From assembly GCA_014584575.1 (NCBI GenBank), contig JACTMP010000074.1, forward strand, positions 1 to 64,000: a stretch of 64,000 bases of DNA. The letters are read 5' to 3'. The stretch is from Chloroflexota bacterium. Lineage in GTDB: Bacteria > Chloroflexota > Anaerolineae > Promineifilales > Promineifilaceae. The position numbers were made by a program, and so were the translations under genes. This document shows, in pieces, positions 17,000 through 26,493 of the stretch; within the stretch, counting starts at the first letter, position 1; the number at the start of each line of letters is the position of its first letter. Below the pieces are notes generated by a model that was not told the DNA's origin, ran no database searches, and worked only from the letters and a program-made list of their open reading frames with translations.

Positions 17000-18318
17000 C
17001 CAAACAACTGATTCTGCTGAGTCTAATTTTCTCACTCTGGTTGGCATTGGCCGCCTGTACGCCCACACCGGAAATAGCCGCCACTATTCCCGTTACCCGT
17101 CTCACTGCCAGCAGTACGCCACTCCCCTCCGCACTCACCAATACTGCGCCAGGTGAAACAGCAACATTACCCCCTGCTGACATTCAGGCCATGCTAACCG
17201 CTTTCATCATGGAGCCAACCCCTGAACCTCCACGGGTGACATTATCCATTGAAGATATGCTGGCCACAATAACGGCCAAACCCCCTCTCACCCCAGAGCC
17301 TATCCGCCGTCCCACACCCACTTTTACTCCCAGCCCCACCTTTACTCAGATTCCTGGCCCGGTCTGGCCCATTCTTTTTGCCGGCGGGCCGTGTGAAGCC
17401 GGATATTCCATTTGTGGTGATGATGCGGTACATGAGTGGGGTTGGTACCAGATTTACAGCGATGGTTCTGGCCTGAGGCCAGTATCCCAGCTTAACATTC
17501 ATCCTGAGATCCAGATCCAGTCTATTCGTTTCTCGCCTGATGGCGCCAAAATGGCTTACTGGGCCTGGTCAGAGCAAGGGTACAGGTTATTCCTGGCTGA
17601 CCTGAACAACAGCAATCCGCTGGAACTTGTGACTACTCCCTTTGAGCAAGCGGATTGGATGCGGGGATTTGACTTTATGCCAGGGACAGATTGCCTGGTG
17701 ATATGGTGGTCAGATATTCAACGGGCCACGGAATTTGAGACCGTCTCTGTGGAGCAGGTATGTCCTGATCAGACGGAATCACAGGTGATAGGGGTATTCG
17801 AGTTGCCTTATCGTTCAGGCTACTATCTCTTGTCCCCTCAAGGGGATGCATTTCTGGCGCTTAACCGAGATCGGAATCACAATTGGCATATATACCTTCA
17901 AGAACTAGAAGCAGTCTCGCCGCCTCTTTTATTATTCACTTTTGAGGATGAACTTGACAATTTAGCTGTATGGCGCTGGCGTCCAGACGGGCAGTCTATC
18001 GAGTTCATTCTAAATACCTACGATGCTCTCGCCGATGGTCACTACGACACTCTCCCCGATGATCAGACAACCTTCACCCATTACGCCATGAGCCGTGATG
18101 GGCAGAACGTGGAAACCTCCCTGATATTGCAAGATGCTCCCTTTGGTTTATGCTGTGACTGGTCTCCAGACGGCCGTGAAATTGTGTTTACTCTTGGGAA
18201 CAGGCCACCAGAAGTGACTGGCATCTATATATTCAATCTAGAGGACGCCACCTGGCGCCAGATATTACAAGGCTTCTATGATGTCCGCCCCCCCATTTGG
18301 AGCCCGGATCTGCCTTAA
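16996..18318 (+). CDS. TolB-like beta-propeller lipoprotein
   Basis: A 440-residue lipoprotein with signal peptide MTKQLILLSLIF and lipobox LAAC (Cys about residue 20). A Thr/Pro linker follows, then PD40-like blades (RFSPDGAK, WRPDGQS, DWSPDGRE). The chosen ATG at 16996 overlaps the preceding small ORF stop; an in-frame extension to 16672 would translate a word repeat and has no signal character. It is a paralogue of the gene at 15323, sharing the order CTPT, VTLSIEDMLAT, TAKPPL and the final DLxTGEWRQIL-like segment. Probably a cell-surface interaction protein; function unknown. Confidence 0.75.
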   Translation: MTKQLILLSLIFSLWLALAACTPTPEIAATIPVTRLTASSTPLPSALTNTAPGETATLPPADIQAMLTAFIMEPTPEPPRVTLSIEDMLATITAKPPLTPEPIRRPTPTFTPSPTFTQIPGPVWPILFAGGPCEAGYSICGDDAVHEWGWYQIYSDGSGLRPVSQLNIHPEIQIQSIRFSPDGAKMAYWAWSEQGYRLFLADLNNSNPLELVTTPFEQADWMRGFDFMPGTDCLVIWWSDIQRATEFETVSVEQVCPDQTESQVIGVFELPYRSGYYLLSPQGDAFLALNRDRNHNWHIYLQELEAVSPPLLLFTFEDELDNLAVWRWRPDGQSIEFILNTYDALADGHYDTLPDDQTTFTHYAMSRDGQNVETSLILQDAPFGLCCDWSPDGREIVFTLGNRPPEVTGIYIFNLEDATWRQILQGFYDVRPPIWSPDLP

Positions 18319-18395
18319 ATCTAATATGGAGAAAAGCCTATCACCCCGAACCTGCCGAAAATCACCCACTGACAAACGCCCGGCGACCCATGCTC

Positions 18396-18412
18396 CAAAT
18401 TGAGAATTGCTG
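18396..18412. repeat. Solo MITE terminal repeat
   Basis: CAAATTGAGAATTGCTG is identical in all 17 bases to the right end of the MITE at 56284-56437. No partner end is seen nearby. It sits just beyond the aldehyde dehydrogenase stop and is probably the remnant of a decayed copy. Confidence 0.6.
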
Positions 18413-18414
18413 CG

Positions 18415-19872
18415 CTAATACGGATACCAGTAATCTTTTGGCGTGTCGTCGAAGTCCCAATGCACATGTTTGGTTTCCAGGAAGCTGGCTAACCCTTCCT
18501 CGCCCAGTTCGCGGGCGTTGCCGCTCATCTTGAAGCCGCCAAACGGCCCGCCGTAATTGTCCGTCAGCGGGTCGTTAATCCAGATCGTGCCCGCCTGCAC
18601 CTCTTCAAAGAATCGTTTGGCAAGTTTGGCATCATTGGTGCGGATGCACGCGCCCAGGCCATAGTCGCTGTCGTTGGCCAGGGCGATGGCTTCGTCGAAT
18701 GTTTTGTAGCCCATGATCGGAATGGTGGGGCCAAACGTTTCCTGGCGCATACAAACCATGTCGTGGTTGACGTGAGTAAGCACGGTCGGTTCATAGTAGA
18801 AGCCACGATCCAGGCGCGACGGCCGTTTCCCCCCCACCAACACCTTGGCCCCCTTCTGCACCGCGTCGGCCATGTGGTCTTCCACTTTAGCGCGGTACTT
18901 CGGATCGGCCATTGGCCCCATGTCGGTGGTGGGTTCCAGACCCGGCCCCAGACGCAGCCCACTGACAAAATCGGCCAGCCCTTCGCTGAACGGCTTGAGC
19001 ATGTGGTCGGGCACGTACACCCGCTCCGTCGAGGTACACACCTGCCCGGCGTTGATCAGGGCGGCATAGGCCACGGCTTCTACGGCCGTCTCCACATCCG
19101 CATCCGGGGCAATGACAAAGGCATCCTTGCCGCCCAATTCCAGGTGGGTGCGTTTGATGCGCGCCGCGGCGAGGGTGGCAATGCGTTGGCCGACGGCCGT
19201 AGACCCCGTAAACGCAATCACCGGCACATCCCGGTGTTTGACCATCGGCTCGGCTACTCGCGCGCCCTCGCCCGTGACCACATTCACCACGCCCGGCGGG
19301 AAATGGTCAAAGGCCATCTCCGCCAGCCGCAGCGTGGTCAACGGCGTTTTTTCCGCCGGTTTGATGATGACGGTGTTGCCCGCCGCCAGCGCCGGGGCCA
19401 CCTTCCAGGCCATCAGCAGCAGCGGGAAGTTGAAGGGCACAATGCACAGCACCACCCCATACGGCTCTTTGAGCACAAAGTTGAACTGGCTGCTCACCGC
19501 CGGGGCCAGCACCCGCCCTCGATAGGTGCGGGCCATTTCGGCGTAATAGTCAAAGGTGCCAATCGTCCACTCCAGTTCCTCTTCATTTTCCGGCAGTGGT
19601 TTGCCTTCTTCCAGCGTTAGCAGTTCGGCCAATTCGGCCGCCTGCGCCTTCATTTTGTGGGCGGCTTCGTGCAACATTTCACACCGTTCCAGGCCGGAGA
19701 CCTGCCGCCAGCTTTGGTAGGCGGTATGCGCTGCGGCCACTGCCTTGTACGCATCCACTTCGCTGCCGTTGGGCACGCTATCCAGCACTTCTTCGGTAGC
19801 CGGGTTGAGGATAGTCATGGTTTCGCCGGACTCACTGGGAGTGAAACGGCCGTTGATATACATCTGCTTCAT
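18415..19872 (-). CDS. NAD(P)-dependent aldehyde dehydrogenase
   Basis: A 485-residue aldehyde dehydrogenase superfamily enzyme that oxidises an aldehyde to its acid. Visible motifs are the cofactor region FTGSTAVGQ, the general base Glu in LELGGKDAF (about residue 253) and the catalytic Cys in NAGQVCTSTERVYV (about residue 287). The C-terminal GGFKMSGNARELGEEGL is typical of lactaldehyde, succinate-semialdehyde or betaine-aldehyde type enzymes. The start at 19872 is preceded by GGAGGG; an in-frame extension to 19950 is unlikely. The substrate cannot be assigned. Confidence 0.9.
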   Translation of the reverse strand: MKQMYINGRFTPSESGETMTILNPATEEVLDSVPNGSEVDAYKAVAAAHTAYQSWRQVSGLERCEMLHEAAHKMKAQAAELAELLTLEEGKPLPENEEELEWTIGTFDYYAEMARTYRGRVLAPAVSSQFNFVLKEPYGVVLCIVPFNFPLLLMAWKVAPALAAGNTVIIKPAEKTPLTTLRLAEMAFDHFPPGVVNVVTGEGARVAEPMVKHRDVPVIAFTGSTAVGQRIATLAAARIKRTHLELGGKDAFVIAPDADVETAVEAVAYAALINAGQVCTSTERVYVPDHMLKPFSEGLADFVSGLRLGPGLEPTTDMGPMADPKYRAKVEDHMADAVQKGAKVLVGGKRPSRLDRGFYYEPTVLTHVNHDMVCMRQETFGPTIPIMGYKTFDEAIALANDSDYGLGACIRTNDAKLAKRFFEEVQAGTIWINDPLTDNYGGPFGGFKMSGNARELGEEGLASFLETKHVHWDFDDTPKDYWYPY

Positions 19873-20248
19873 CTTATTTCCCTCCGTAAATTCGTTCGTA
19901 GTAGGCGATTTATCGCCTTCTGACGGCATTAAAGTCCCTACTACAAACAATTATCCCCTGACTATCCATTACCCGCCACCCATCAGCAAGACCCTAAGGG
20001 TTTCAGAAAACCCTTAGGGTCTGAGCCACTCATTCTGACGATTTTCTGAAGTAGGACTATCGTGTCACCCTGCTTTAGGCGGAGTAGACCATAGGACTAT
20101 TGAGAATTGATCCTCCGCAAACTAATGTAGAGTGCAAAGCGGCGAACTATTACCAATCAAATTTGAACATGTATCAAAACCCATCTGAGATTGGAGATGA
20201 ACCTATCTCCAATCTCTTACTTCCCAATCTCTTCGAGGAAAATGATAA
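19873..20248. other. Gene-free region upstream of lon
   Basis: This 376-base stretch holds a perfect 15-bp CCCTAAGGG hairpin (19989-20022) and, at its end, GGAGATT-word repeats (about 20195-20240) that run into the lon ribosome-binding site GAGGAAAA. No coding sequence was seen. A lone GAGTGC near 20132 is not a CIRCE element. Confidence 0.6.
19989..20022. terminator. CCCTAAGGG hairpin, copy 1
   Basis: AGACCCTAAGGGTTT and AAACCCTTAGGGTCT pair perfectly over 15 bases around a four-base loop. A second copy with one mismatch is at 42662-42696, so this is a dispersed element. It may terminate transcription or stabilise mRNA ends; a U-run is lacking. Confidence 0.6.
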
Positions 20249-22687
20249 ATGAGTAAGCAATCTGAACTGAAGCGCATTCCCATCGTCCCGTTACGGGGTG
20301 GGGCAGTTTTTCCTGGCGTGACCACCACAATTTCTATCGGCCGGCGGCGCTCACTGGCTGCCGCCCAGGCGGCCGTCGAAGCAAATGGCGATCTCCTGAT
20401 CCTGGTGCAATACAACCCCGATGTGGAACTGCCGCAAATGGATGATCTGGCCCCCGTCGGCATCCTGGCAACGGTACGCGATATTTTGCGCGCCCCTCAC
20501 ATGGGGGTGCAGATGTTGGTGGAACTGCGGCACCGGGTGCGGCTGCAAGACCTGGTTGACCACGAACCATATACAATGGGCGCCTACCAGGAAATTGCCG
20601 ACCAGACCGATTCATCAGATCGGGGGGTGATGGCGACAGCCATTGCATATCTGGAGCAGTATGCCGACACATTAGGCGAGGCCAACCAGCAGGTGATGGC
20701 CACCACGCGCAGCAAAACGTCGGCCGGTCAGTTGGCCGACTATATCGCCGGGCTGCTCAACCTGCCGTTGGAAACGGAATTGAAATTGCTGACTACCGTG
20801 CATGGCGTGGAGCGGCTGCAAATTGCCACCGAACATCTGCAACAAGAATTACGCATCGCCGAAATTCGCAGCAAAATTCAGCAAGACGCCCGCGAAGGGG
20901 CCGACAAGGCGCAGCGGGAATACCTGCTGCGGGAACAGATGAAGGCGATTCGCAAAGAGTTAGGCGACGACGCCGAAAGCAGCGGCGATGAATTGCGGGA
21001 CAAAATTGTGCAGGCGGGCATGCCAACGGCCGTGCGCGAACGCGCCGAAAAAGAACTCAAACGTCTCGACTACCAGGGGCCGCAGTCGCCTGAATCCAGC
21101 GTTATCCGCACGTATCTGGAATGGATGGTAGAACTTCCCTGGAGCCAGAGCACCACCGATAACCTGGACATCCATCATGTGCGTGAAGTGTTGGACGCCG
21201 ACCATTACGGCCTGGAGGACGTGAAAGAGCGCATTGTGGAGTATGTGGCCGTGCGTAAACTGGCGGGCGCTAAAATGCGCGGCGCCATCATCAACCTGTA
21301 TGGCCCACCAGGCGTCGGCAAAACCTCTATCGCCACCTCCGTCGCCCATGCCATGGGGCGCAAAGTGGTGCGCATCAGCCTGGGCGGGGTGCGGGATGAA
21401 GCTGAAATTCGCGGCCATCGCCGCACCTACATTGGCGCCATGCCAGGTCGCATCATCCGCGCCCTGCGCGACGCCGGCACCAATAACCCGGTAATTGTGC
21501 TGGACGAAATTGACAAAGTGGGCGCCGATTGGCGCGGTGACCCGGCTTCCGCCTTGCTGGAAGTGCTGGACCCGGAACAAAATGATAAGTTCACCGATCA
21601 TTACCTGGAAGCACCGTTTGATCTCAGTCAGGCCATTTTCATTACCACTTCCAACCAGTTGAACACCATCCCCGGCCCGCTGTTGGATCGCATGGAGACG
21701 ATCACCATGCCCGGCTACATTGAAGAGGAAAAGGCGAGCATTGCCACCGGTTATCTGCTGCGTAAACAGTTGGAAGGCAGCGGTATTGCTGCGGTAGATG
21801 TCTCCTTTACAGACGAGGCGCTGCATCACCTGATCCGCCATTACACGCGGGAAGCGGGGGTGCGCAGCCTGGAACGGCACATCGGCCGGATTGCGCGCAA
21901 GGTGGCGGTGCAGGTGGCGGGGGGGGCGCAGGGGCCGTTTGTGATTACGCCAAAAGATGTGGCCGACTATCTGGGGCCGGAGATGTACCGCTATGGTACG
22001 GCCGAAGAAAATGACGAAGTGGGCGTGGTGACCGGTCTGGCCGTGAGCGGTTTTGGCGGCGACACGCTGCCCATTGAAGTAAGCCTGAGTGAAGGCAACG
22101 GCAAGATTACTTTAACCGGTTCGTTAGGGGATGTGATGCGCGAATCCATCCAGGCAGCATTGACGTATGCGCGGGCTAATGCGCGGTCTCTCGGGCTGGA
22201 GCCAACAGTCTTTGACCATGTAAACCTACACGTCCATGTGCCGGATGGCGCGACCCCTAAAGATGGCCCCAGCGCGGGCATTGGCATGGCGACGGCCATC
22301 ATCTCCGCCTTTACCCGCCGCCCGGTGCGCCGCGATGTGGCCATGACCGGCGAGGTGACGCTGCGCGGCAAGGTGCTGGCAATCGGCGGCCTGAAGTCCA
22401 AAACGATTGCCGCCCACCGCGCCGGTATTAAGACGGTGATTTTGCCGAAGGAGAATGCCAAAGACATACCAGAACTGCCGGACAGCATTCGCGCCGAACT
22501 AACGTTGATCCCGGTCAGCCATCTGAGCGAGGTGCTGGCGCTGGCGCTGCGGGATGCACAAGAGCCGCCAGTTACCATCGAGCCAAAAAGCGACCGGCTG
22601 CCGCTGCCGCCGGTTTCACCAGGCCACACCGCGCCGCTGCGGGCGCAGTCGGAGTCTAACGAATTCAGAACTGTCTGGGAATTTTAA
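20249..22687 (+). CDS. lon: ATP-dependent protease Lon
   Basis: An 812-residue LonA. The N-terminal substrate-binding domain begins IPIVPLRGGAVFPG (about residues 10-23). A coiled-coil region follows around 190-270. The AAA+ domain has Walker A YGPPGVGKTS (about 350) and Walker B VIVLDEIDK. The protease domain carries the catalytic Ser in PKDGPSAGI (about 672) and the Lys in GLKSKTIAA (about 715). Lon degrades damaged and specific regulatory proteins in the cytosol. Length is normal. It starts with ATG after GAGGAAAA. The gene stands alone, with hairpins on both sides. Confidence 0.97.
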   Translation: MSKQSELKRIPIVPLRGGAVFPGVTTTISIGRRRSLAAAQAAVEANGDLLILVQYNPDVELPQMDDLAPVGILATVRDILRAPHMGVQMLVELRHRVRLQDLVDHEPYTMGAYQEIADQTDSSDRGVMATAIAYLEQYADTLGEANQQVMATTRSKTSAGQLADYIAGLLNLPLETELKLLTTVHGVERLQIATEHLQQELRIAEIRSKIQQDAREGADKAQREYLLREQMKAIRKELGDDAESSGDELRDKIVQAGMPTAVRERAEKELKRLDYQGPQSPESSVIRTYLEWMVELPWSQSTTDNLDIHHVREVLDADHYGLEDVKERIVEYVAVRKLAGAKMRGAIINLYGPPGVGKTSIATSVAHAMGRKVVRISLGGVRDEAEIRGHRRTYIGAMPGRIIRALRDAGTNNPVIVLDEIDKVGADWRGDPASALLEVLDPEQNDKFTDHYLEAPFDLSQAIFITTSNQLNTIPGPLLDRMETITMPGYIEEEKASIATGYLLRKQLEGSGIAAVDVSFTDEALHHLIRHYTREAGVRSLERHIGRIARKVAVQVAGGAQGPFVITPKDVADYLGPEMYRYGTAEENDEVGVVTGLAVSGFGGDTLPIEVSLSEGNGKITLTGSLGDVMRESIQAALTYARANARSLGLEPTVFDHVNLHVHVPDGATPKDGPSAGIGMATAIISAFTRRPVRRDVAMTGEVTLRGKVLAIGGLKSKTIAAHRAGIKTVILPKENAKDIPELPDSIRAELTLIPVSHLSEVLALALRDAQEPPVTIEPKSDRLPLPPVSPGHTAPLRAQSESNEFRTVWEF

Positions 22688-22697
22688 CCACGAGGAG

Positions 22698-22742
22698 TCT
22701 GGCATCCTCAGATGCCAGACGGGGCGCATCTCAGGATGCGCC
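22698..22742 (+). terminator. Two tandem hairpins after lon
   Basis: TCTGGCATC/GATGCCAGA (22698-22719) and GGCGCATC/GATGCGCC (22723-22742) are two perfect hairpins side by side with four-base loops. They follow the lon stop by about 10 bases. No U-run follows, so termination would be non-canonical; they may instead be a repeated palindromic unit. Confidence 0.5.
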
Positions 22743-22813
22743 GCTCCGCCGATGGAAACGCCATTACCTGTGCAGGTGGTGGCGTTTTTGTTTTGGGGGA
22801 GTACACTTGAGGC

Positions 22814-23914
22814 ATGGAAAGGCGTTGGCGACTCCCGATTATGGCGCTGGTGGTGGCGGCGCTGCTGGCCGGTTTGTGGGCGGGGCTGCTGCGGTTGGGG
22901 TGGGGATGGCCGGTGTTACGGCCGTTGCTCCCCTCCCTGCATGGCCCGCTGATGGTATCTGGCTTTTTGGGCACGTTGATCTGCCTGGAGCGGGCGGTGG
23001 CGTTGGGGATAGTGGGCGGACATCGGTTATCGGTGAACGGTAATTGGTGGTTGGTGGGGGCGGCGGTGACGGGGGTGGGGGCGTTGTGGTTGGTGATCGG
23101 GCTGCCGTTGGTGGTAGGGCAGGTGTTGATTTTGTTGGGCAGTGTGTGGCTCACGGCCGTGTCCCTTTTCATCTTTCGCCAACACCGAACGCTGTACACG
23201 GCCGTGATGGGATTGGGCGCGCTCTGCTGGCTGGTGGGCAATGGGTTGTGGTTGGCCGGTTGGTCGGTGCATCGCCTGGTCATCTGGTGGGCGGCGTTTC
23301 TCATTTTGACCATTGTCGGTGAGCGACTGGAACTAAGCCGGGTACAGTGGTTGCCCAGGTTGAGTGTTTGGTTCTTTGGGGCGGCAACGGCCGTGTTTGG
23401 CGTGGGGCTGCTGCTGTCTTTGGATCTGCCTGACATGGGCGTCCGGCTCAACAGCCTGGGCATGTTGGCGCTGGCGGCCTGGCTGCTGCGCTTTGATATA
23501 GCCCGGCGCACGGCGCGCCAAACAGCGCTTACCGGTTATATTGGCCGGAACTTGCTGGCCGGGTATGGCTGGCTGGGGGTAGGGGCGCTGGCAGGGCTGG
23601 CCTGGGGGCAGTTGGTGGCCGGGCCGCGTTATGATTTGTGGCTGCACGCCATCTTTTTAGGATTTGTTTTCAGCATGATTTTTGCCCATGCGCTGATTAT
23701 TTTCCCGGCCGTTACCGGTTTGCCGGTGGCCTTCCATAACGGGTTTTATATCCCTACGCTACTATTGCAAACCTCATTATTCATGCGGGTAGTAGGCGAT
23801 TGGCAAATGGTCAATCTGGCGCTGCGGCAGTGGGGTGGCCTGCTGAATGCGCTGGCTATCCTGATGTTTTTTGGCATGGTGGGCTTGGGGTTGGCGCGGG
23901 GGAAAAAGAAGTAA
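22814..23914 (+). CDS. NnrS-like multi-pass membrane protein
   Basis: A 366-residue integral membrane protein with around eleven to twelve hydrophobic segments. It carries the NnrS-like histidine pattern: LHGPLMVSGFLGT early, HRLVIWW in the middle, then LHAIFLGFVFSMIFAHA and AFHNGF late. NnrS proteins are haem- and copper-containing membrane proteins linked to nitric-oxide tolerance. Here only the family resemblance is visible, and no nitrate or NO genes are nearby. A small cupin follows on the same strand, a recurrent pairing for this type of protein. Confidence 0.6.
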   Translation: MERRWRLPIMALVVAALLAGLWAGLLRLGWGWPVLRPLLPSLHGPLMVSGFLGTLICLERAVALGIVGGHRLSVNGNWWLVGAAVTGVGALWLVIGLPLVVGQVLILLGSVWLTAVSLFIFRQHRTLYTAVMGLGALCWLVGNGLWLAGWSVHRLVIWWAAFLILTIVGERLELSRVQWLPRLSVWFFGAATAVFGVGLLLSLDLPDMGVRLNSLGMLALAAWLLRFDIARRTARQTALTGYIGRNLLAGYGWLGVGALAGLAWGQLVAGPRYDLWLHAIFLGFVFSMIFAHALIIFPAVTGLPVAFHNGFYIPTLLLQTSLFMRVVGDWQMVNLALRQWGGLLNALAILMFFGMVGLGLARGKKK

Positions 23915-23955
23915 TTGGGTAATTACCGAATTACTCAATTACCCAATTACCAGAT
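23915..23955. repeat. GGTAATT-word fold-back
   Basis: TAATTGGGTAATTACC pairs with complementary words ending ACCCAATTACC. It lies in the gap between the membrane protein and the cupin. The same words recur at 39195-39255. Confidence 0.7.
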
Positions 23956-23965
23956 GGAGTTTTTT

Positions 23966-24283
23966 ATGAACGAAACGGTTATTCAACAATTACCCGAACT
24001 GCTGCCGGAGATACCGGTGGAAACGATAGTCAGCCGCAAGGTGTTGAGCGGTGACCATGTGAAGGTGACGCTGTTTGGTTTTGCCGCCGGGGAAGAGTTA
24101 ACGGAGCATACGGCCGCTTACCCGGCCATTTTGCACTTTCTAAGTGGCGAGGCGGATTTGCAGTTGGGCGAGGAAAAGACAACGGCCGTGCCCGGTACCT
24201 GGATTCATATGCCCGCCAAATTACCGCATAGTGTGATGGCACGCACGGCCGTGACCATGCTGCTCTATCTGGTGGTGGGGTGA
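23966..24283 (+). CDS. Small cupin-domain protein
   Basis: A 105-residue single-cupin protein. The cupin strands include EELTEHTAAYPAILHFLSGEADLQLG and PGTWIHMPAKLPHSVMA (cited here as EHTA and PHSV), giving His and Glu positions suited to a metal site. The ATG at 23966 has GGAG eight bases upstream; an in-frame extension to 23915 would translate a word repeat. It probably binds a metal or small ligand in the cytosol. Gene order suggests a link with the NnrS-like protein. It is convergent with the antiporter gene, with only eight bases between their stops. Confidence 0.8.
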   Translation: MNETVIQQLPELLPEIPVETIVSRKVLSGDHVKVTLFGFAAGEELTEHTAAYPAILHFLSGEADLQLGEEKTTAVPGTWIHMPAKLPHSVMARTAVTMLLYLVVG

Positions 24284-24291
24284 GTACGGTG

Positions 24292-26436
24292 TTAGTTATT
24301 CAACACAACCACCGGGCAGGGTGAACCTTTGAGGATGCGGTCAACGCCTGGCCCCAGAAACAGCCGGTCGGTACCGGGGCGCACGTCGGTGCCCAGAATA
24401 ATGAGGTCTGCCTCTTTCTCCCTGGCAACCGTCATAATCATTGTTTCCGGGTCTGGCCCCACGCGCACTTCTGTATCCGCTTTGACTTCACGCGCTTCCG
24501 CCCGCTGCCGCAGTTCATCCACCATATGCCAGCCAATCGCCAGTTGCCGCTCTAGCATCTCGCCGCTGGCATCCGGGCTGTAATTGCTCTTGCCTTCCAC
24601 CACCACGTGCAAGATGATGATCTCTTCACCATTTGTTGCCAGCGCAAAGCCCAGGTCGGCTGCCTGCCGCGCCGCTTCACTACCATTGGTGGGGATTAGG
24701 ATGCGGCGGGGCAGCCAGTCACTCTGCACTCGCTGCCCCTGCACAATGATGGTGGGGCAAGGCGAGAGCCGCACCAGGTAATCTACCAGCGGCGTAAATA
24801 ACACGTCCGATCCCCGGTTTTCCTCCGAAGCGCCCAATACCATCAGATCATAATCTTTGCGCACCTCATCCAGAATATACTCGGCGGCATGGCCGCCTTC
24901 AATCACCTTTTTAACCAATTCATGCTGGTCAAAAAGGGGTGAGAGTTCGTTCAGGTAGGTGAGGCCGCTGGCGCGCTCCCCTTTGGCCGCGACAGTGAGC
25001 AGCGTCACCGACAGGTTGAGATTCTGCCCCAATTTCTTGAGCAGTTGGGCTTCAATGGTTTGGGCCGCGCCGCCGCCCGGCCGTTGGCGGGCCGGCAGCA
25101 AAACCCGATGGACGTTAGCTACCAGGCTGCCCACAGCCATCTCTTCTTGCCGCAGCCGTCTGAGTTCTTGCTCCTCTGGCGTAACTCGCCTGAGTACCCA
25201 ACGCAGCGCCGGGGGGGCCATCAGCGAGGTGGTCATCGCCATGATGACGATGATGGAAAACATATCTTGCGAGAGGATGCCCAGGTTCAGGCCAATGGTG
25301 GCGATGATAATCTCCATTGCTCCCCGCGCGTTTAACCCCGCGCCAAAGCTGAGGGATGTCCAATGATCACGCCGACCAATGAGCCGCGCCCCCAGATAGG
25401 TGCCCACCACTTTGCCGCCGGTGGCGACGGCAATGACCAGCAGGGTAATCAAGATCAACTGCGGGTCGAACAGATTTTGGATATTGACCTTAAGACCGGC
25501 AACGGCGAAAAAGATGGGCGAAAAGATGCCTAGCGCCATGCTTTCCAGTTTGTGATGCACGGTTTCTGGCAGGCGGGCCATTTGCCCAAACAGGATACCG
25601 ATGACAAATGCGCCCAATACGGCTTCCAGGTTGAACGCCTGGGTGAGCGCACCCCAGGCGAAAGTAAAGACCATCACCAGGGTTAACAATTTATCCCGGC
25701 TGATAACTTCGTCTTGCACATAGTCCAGCGATTTTTTGACGATCCAACGGCCGACGGTGAAACTGAGTACCATGAAGGCCAGAACGCTGCCGACTGTTTG
25801 CAAAACGGAACCGGCGCTGATTGCTTCGCCGGTGGCCAGCCCGGCGACCACCGAGAGCAACATCCAGCCGATGGTGTCATCGCTCATGCCGGCGGCGATG
25901 ATGGTCTGGCCGATGTCGCGCCGCATCAGGTTGAGGTCCATGAGGACTTTGGCGATAACAGGGATGGCGGAGATGGACATGGCGGTAGCCACAAAGAGGG
26001 AAAACACCAGCCGTTGCGTGGGGTTGGCCAATAGAAAGTCAGGCAGATATTGGCCCAACAAGAAACCGGTGCAAAAGGTGACCACAATGCCGCCAAAAGA
26101 GACGCCAACGGCCGTGCGTGCATGGCGTTTGATGAGGGTGAGATCGGTTTCCAGGCCGGTGATGAGCAGCAGAAACATGGCCCCTAACAGGCTGATGACT
26201 TCGAGCAGGTAGCCTTGCACGGCCGTTTGCGGCACAATCCACGCGCCAAAGGCCGGAAACAGGCTGCTTAACAGGGACGGCCCCAAGATGATGCCGGCCA
26301 AAATCTCGCCGACGACGGAAGGCTGGCCTAATCGCTGCGCAATTTCGCCCAACGCCCTGGCGGTAAAGAGCAGAATGGTGATTTGAACTAACAAAACAAG
26401 CACGTCGTGATGCGACGCTGCGGAAAATGAATCCAT
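24292..26436 (-). CDS. CPA2-family cation/proton antiporter fused to two Usp domains
   Basis: A 714-residue protein. Residues ~10-420 are a monovalent cation:proton antiporter-2 membrane domain with about twelve segments. Motifs include GLETDLTLIKRHA and AGMSDDTIGWML, whose Asp pair corresponds to the ion-binding site. Residues ~440-570 and ~575-714 are two universal-stress-protein domains; the second has the ATP-binding pattern GSEAARQAADLG and LIILGTDVRPG. The fusion suggests that nucleotide binding gates ion exchange, affecting pH, K+ or Na+ homeostasis. It starts 24 bases before a strong hairpin. Confidence 0.88.
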   Translation of the reverse strand: MDSFSAASHHDVLVLLVQITILLFTARALGEIAQRLGQPSVVGEILAGIILGPSLLSSLFPAFGAWIVPQTAVQGYLLEVISLLGAMFLLLITGLETDLTLIKRHARTAVGVSFGGIVVTFCTGFLLGQYLPDFLLANPTQRLVFSLFVATAMSISAIPVIAKVLMDLNLMRRDIGQTIIAAGMSDDTIGWMLLSVVAGLATGEAISAGSVLQTVGSVLAFMVLSFTVGRWIVKKSLDYVQDEVISRDKLLTLVMVFTFAWGALTQAFNLEAVLGAFVIGILFGQMARLPETVHHKLESMALGIFSPIFFAVAGLKVNIQNLFDPQLILITLLVIAVATGGKVVGTYLGARLIGRRDHWTSLSFGAGLNARGAMEIIIATIGLNLGILSQDMFSIIVIMAMTTSLMAPPALRWVLRRVTPEEQELRRLRQEEMAVGSLVANVHRVLLPARQRPGGGAAQTIEAQLLKKLGQNLNLSVTLLTVAAKGERASGLTYLNELSPLFDQHELVKKVIEGGHAAEYILDEVRKDYDLMVLGASEENRGSDVLFTPLVDYLVRLSPCPTIIVQGQRVQSDWLPRRILIPTNGSEAARQAADLGFALATNGEEIIILHVVVEGKSNYSPDASGEMLERQLAIGWHMVDELRQRAEAREVKADTEVRVGPDPETMIMTVAREKEADLIILGTDVRPGTDRLFLGPGVDRILKGSPCPVVVLNN

Positions 26437-26460
26437 GAAAACCCCTTTTAATCAGTGTAG

Positions 26461-26493
26461 AGATTGGTTCGATCTTCAAGATTGAACCAATCT
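26461..26493. promoter_or_regulatory. 16-bp near-perfect hairpin between divergent antiporter and MFS genes
   Basis: AGATTGGTTCGATCTT and AAGATTGAACCAATCT pair with one mismatch and a one-base loop. It lies 24 bases upstream of the antiporter start. It could be an operator for the antiporter gene or another dispersed fold-back; there is no U-run. The rest of this 263-base gap shows nothing else. Confidence 0.45.

Noticed and set aside
20128-20140. Possible CIRCE heat-shock operator before lon (GAGTGC)
   Set aside because: Only one half resembles the element; the TTAGCACTC arm is missing.
20960-21880. Long antisense frame inside lon
   Set aside because: His-rich, non-protein-like composition; shadow of the Lon AAA+ domain.
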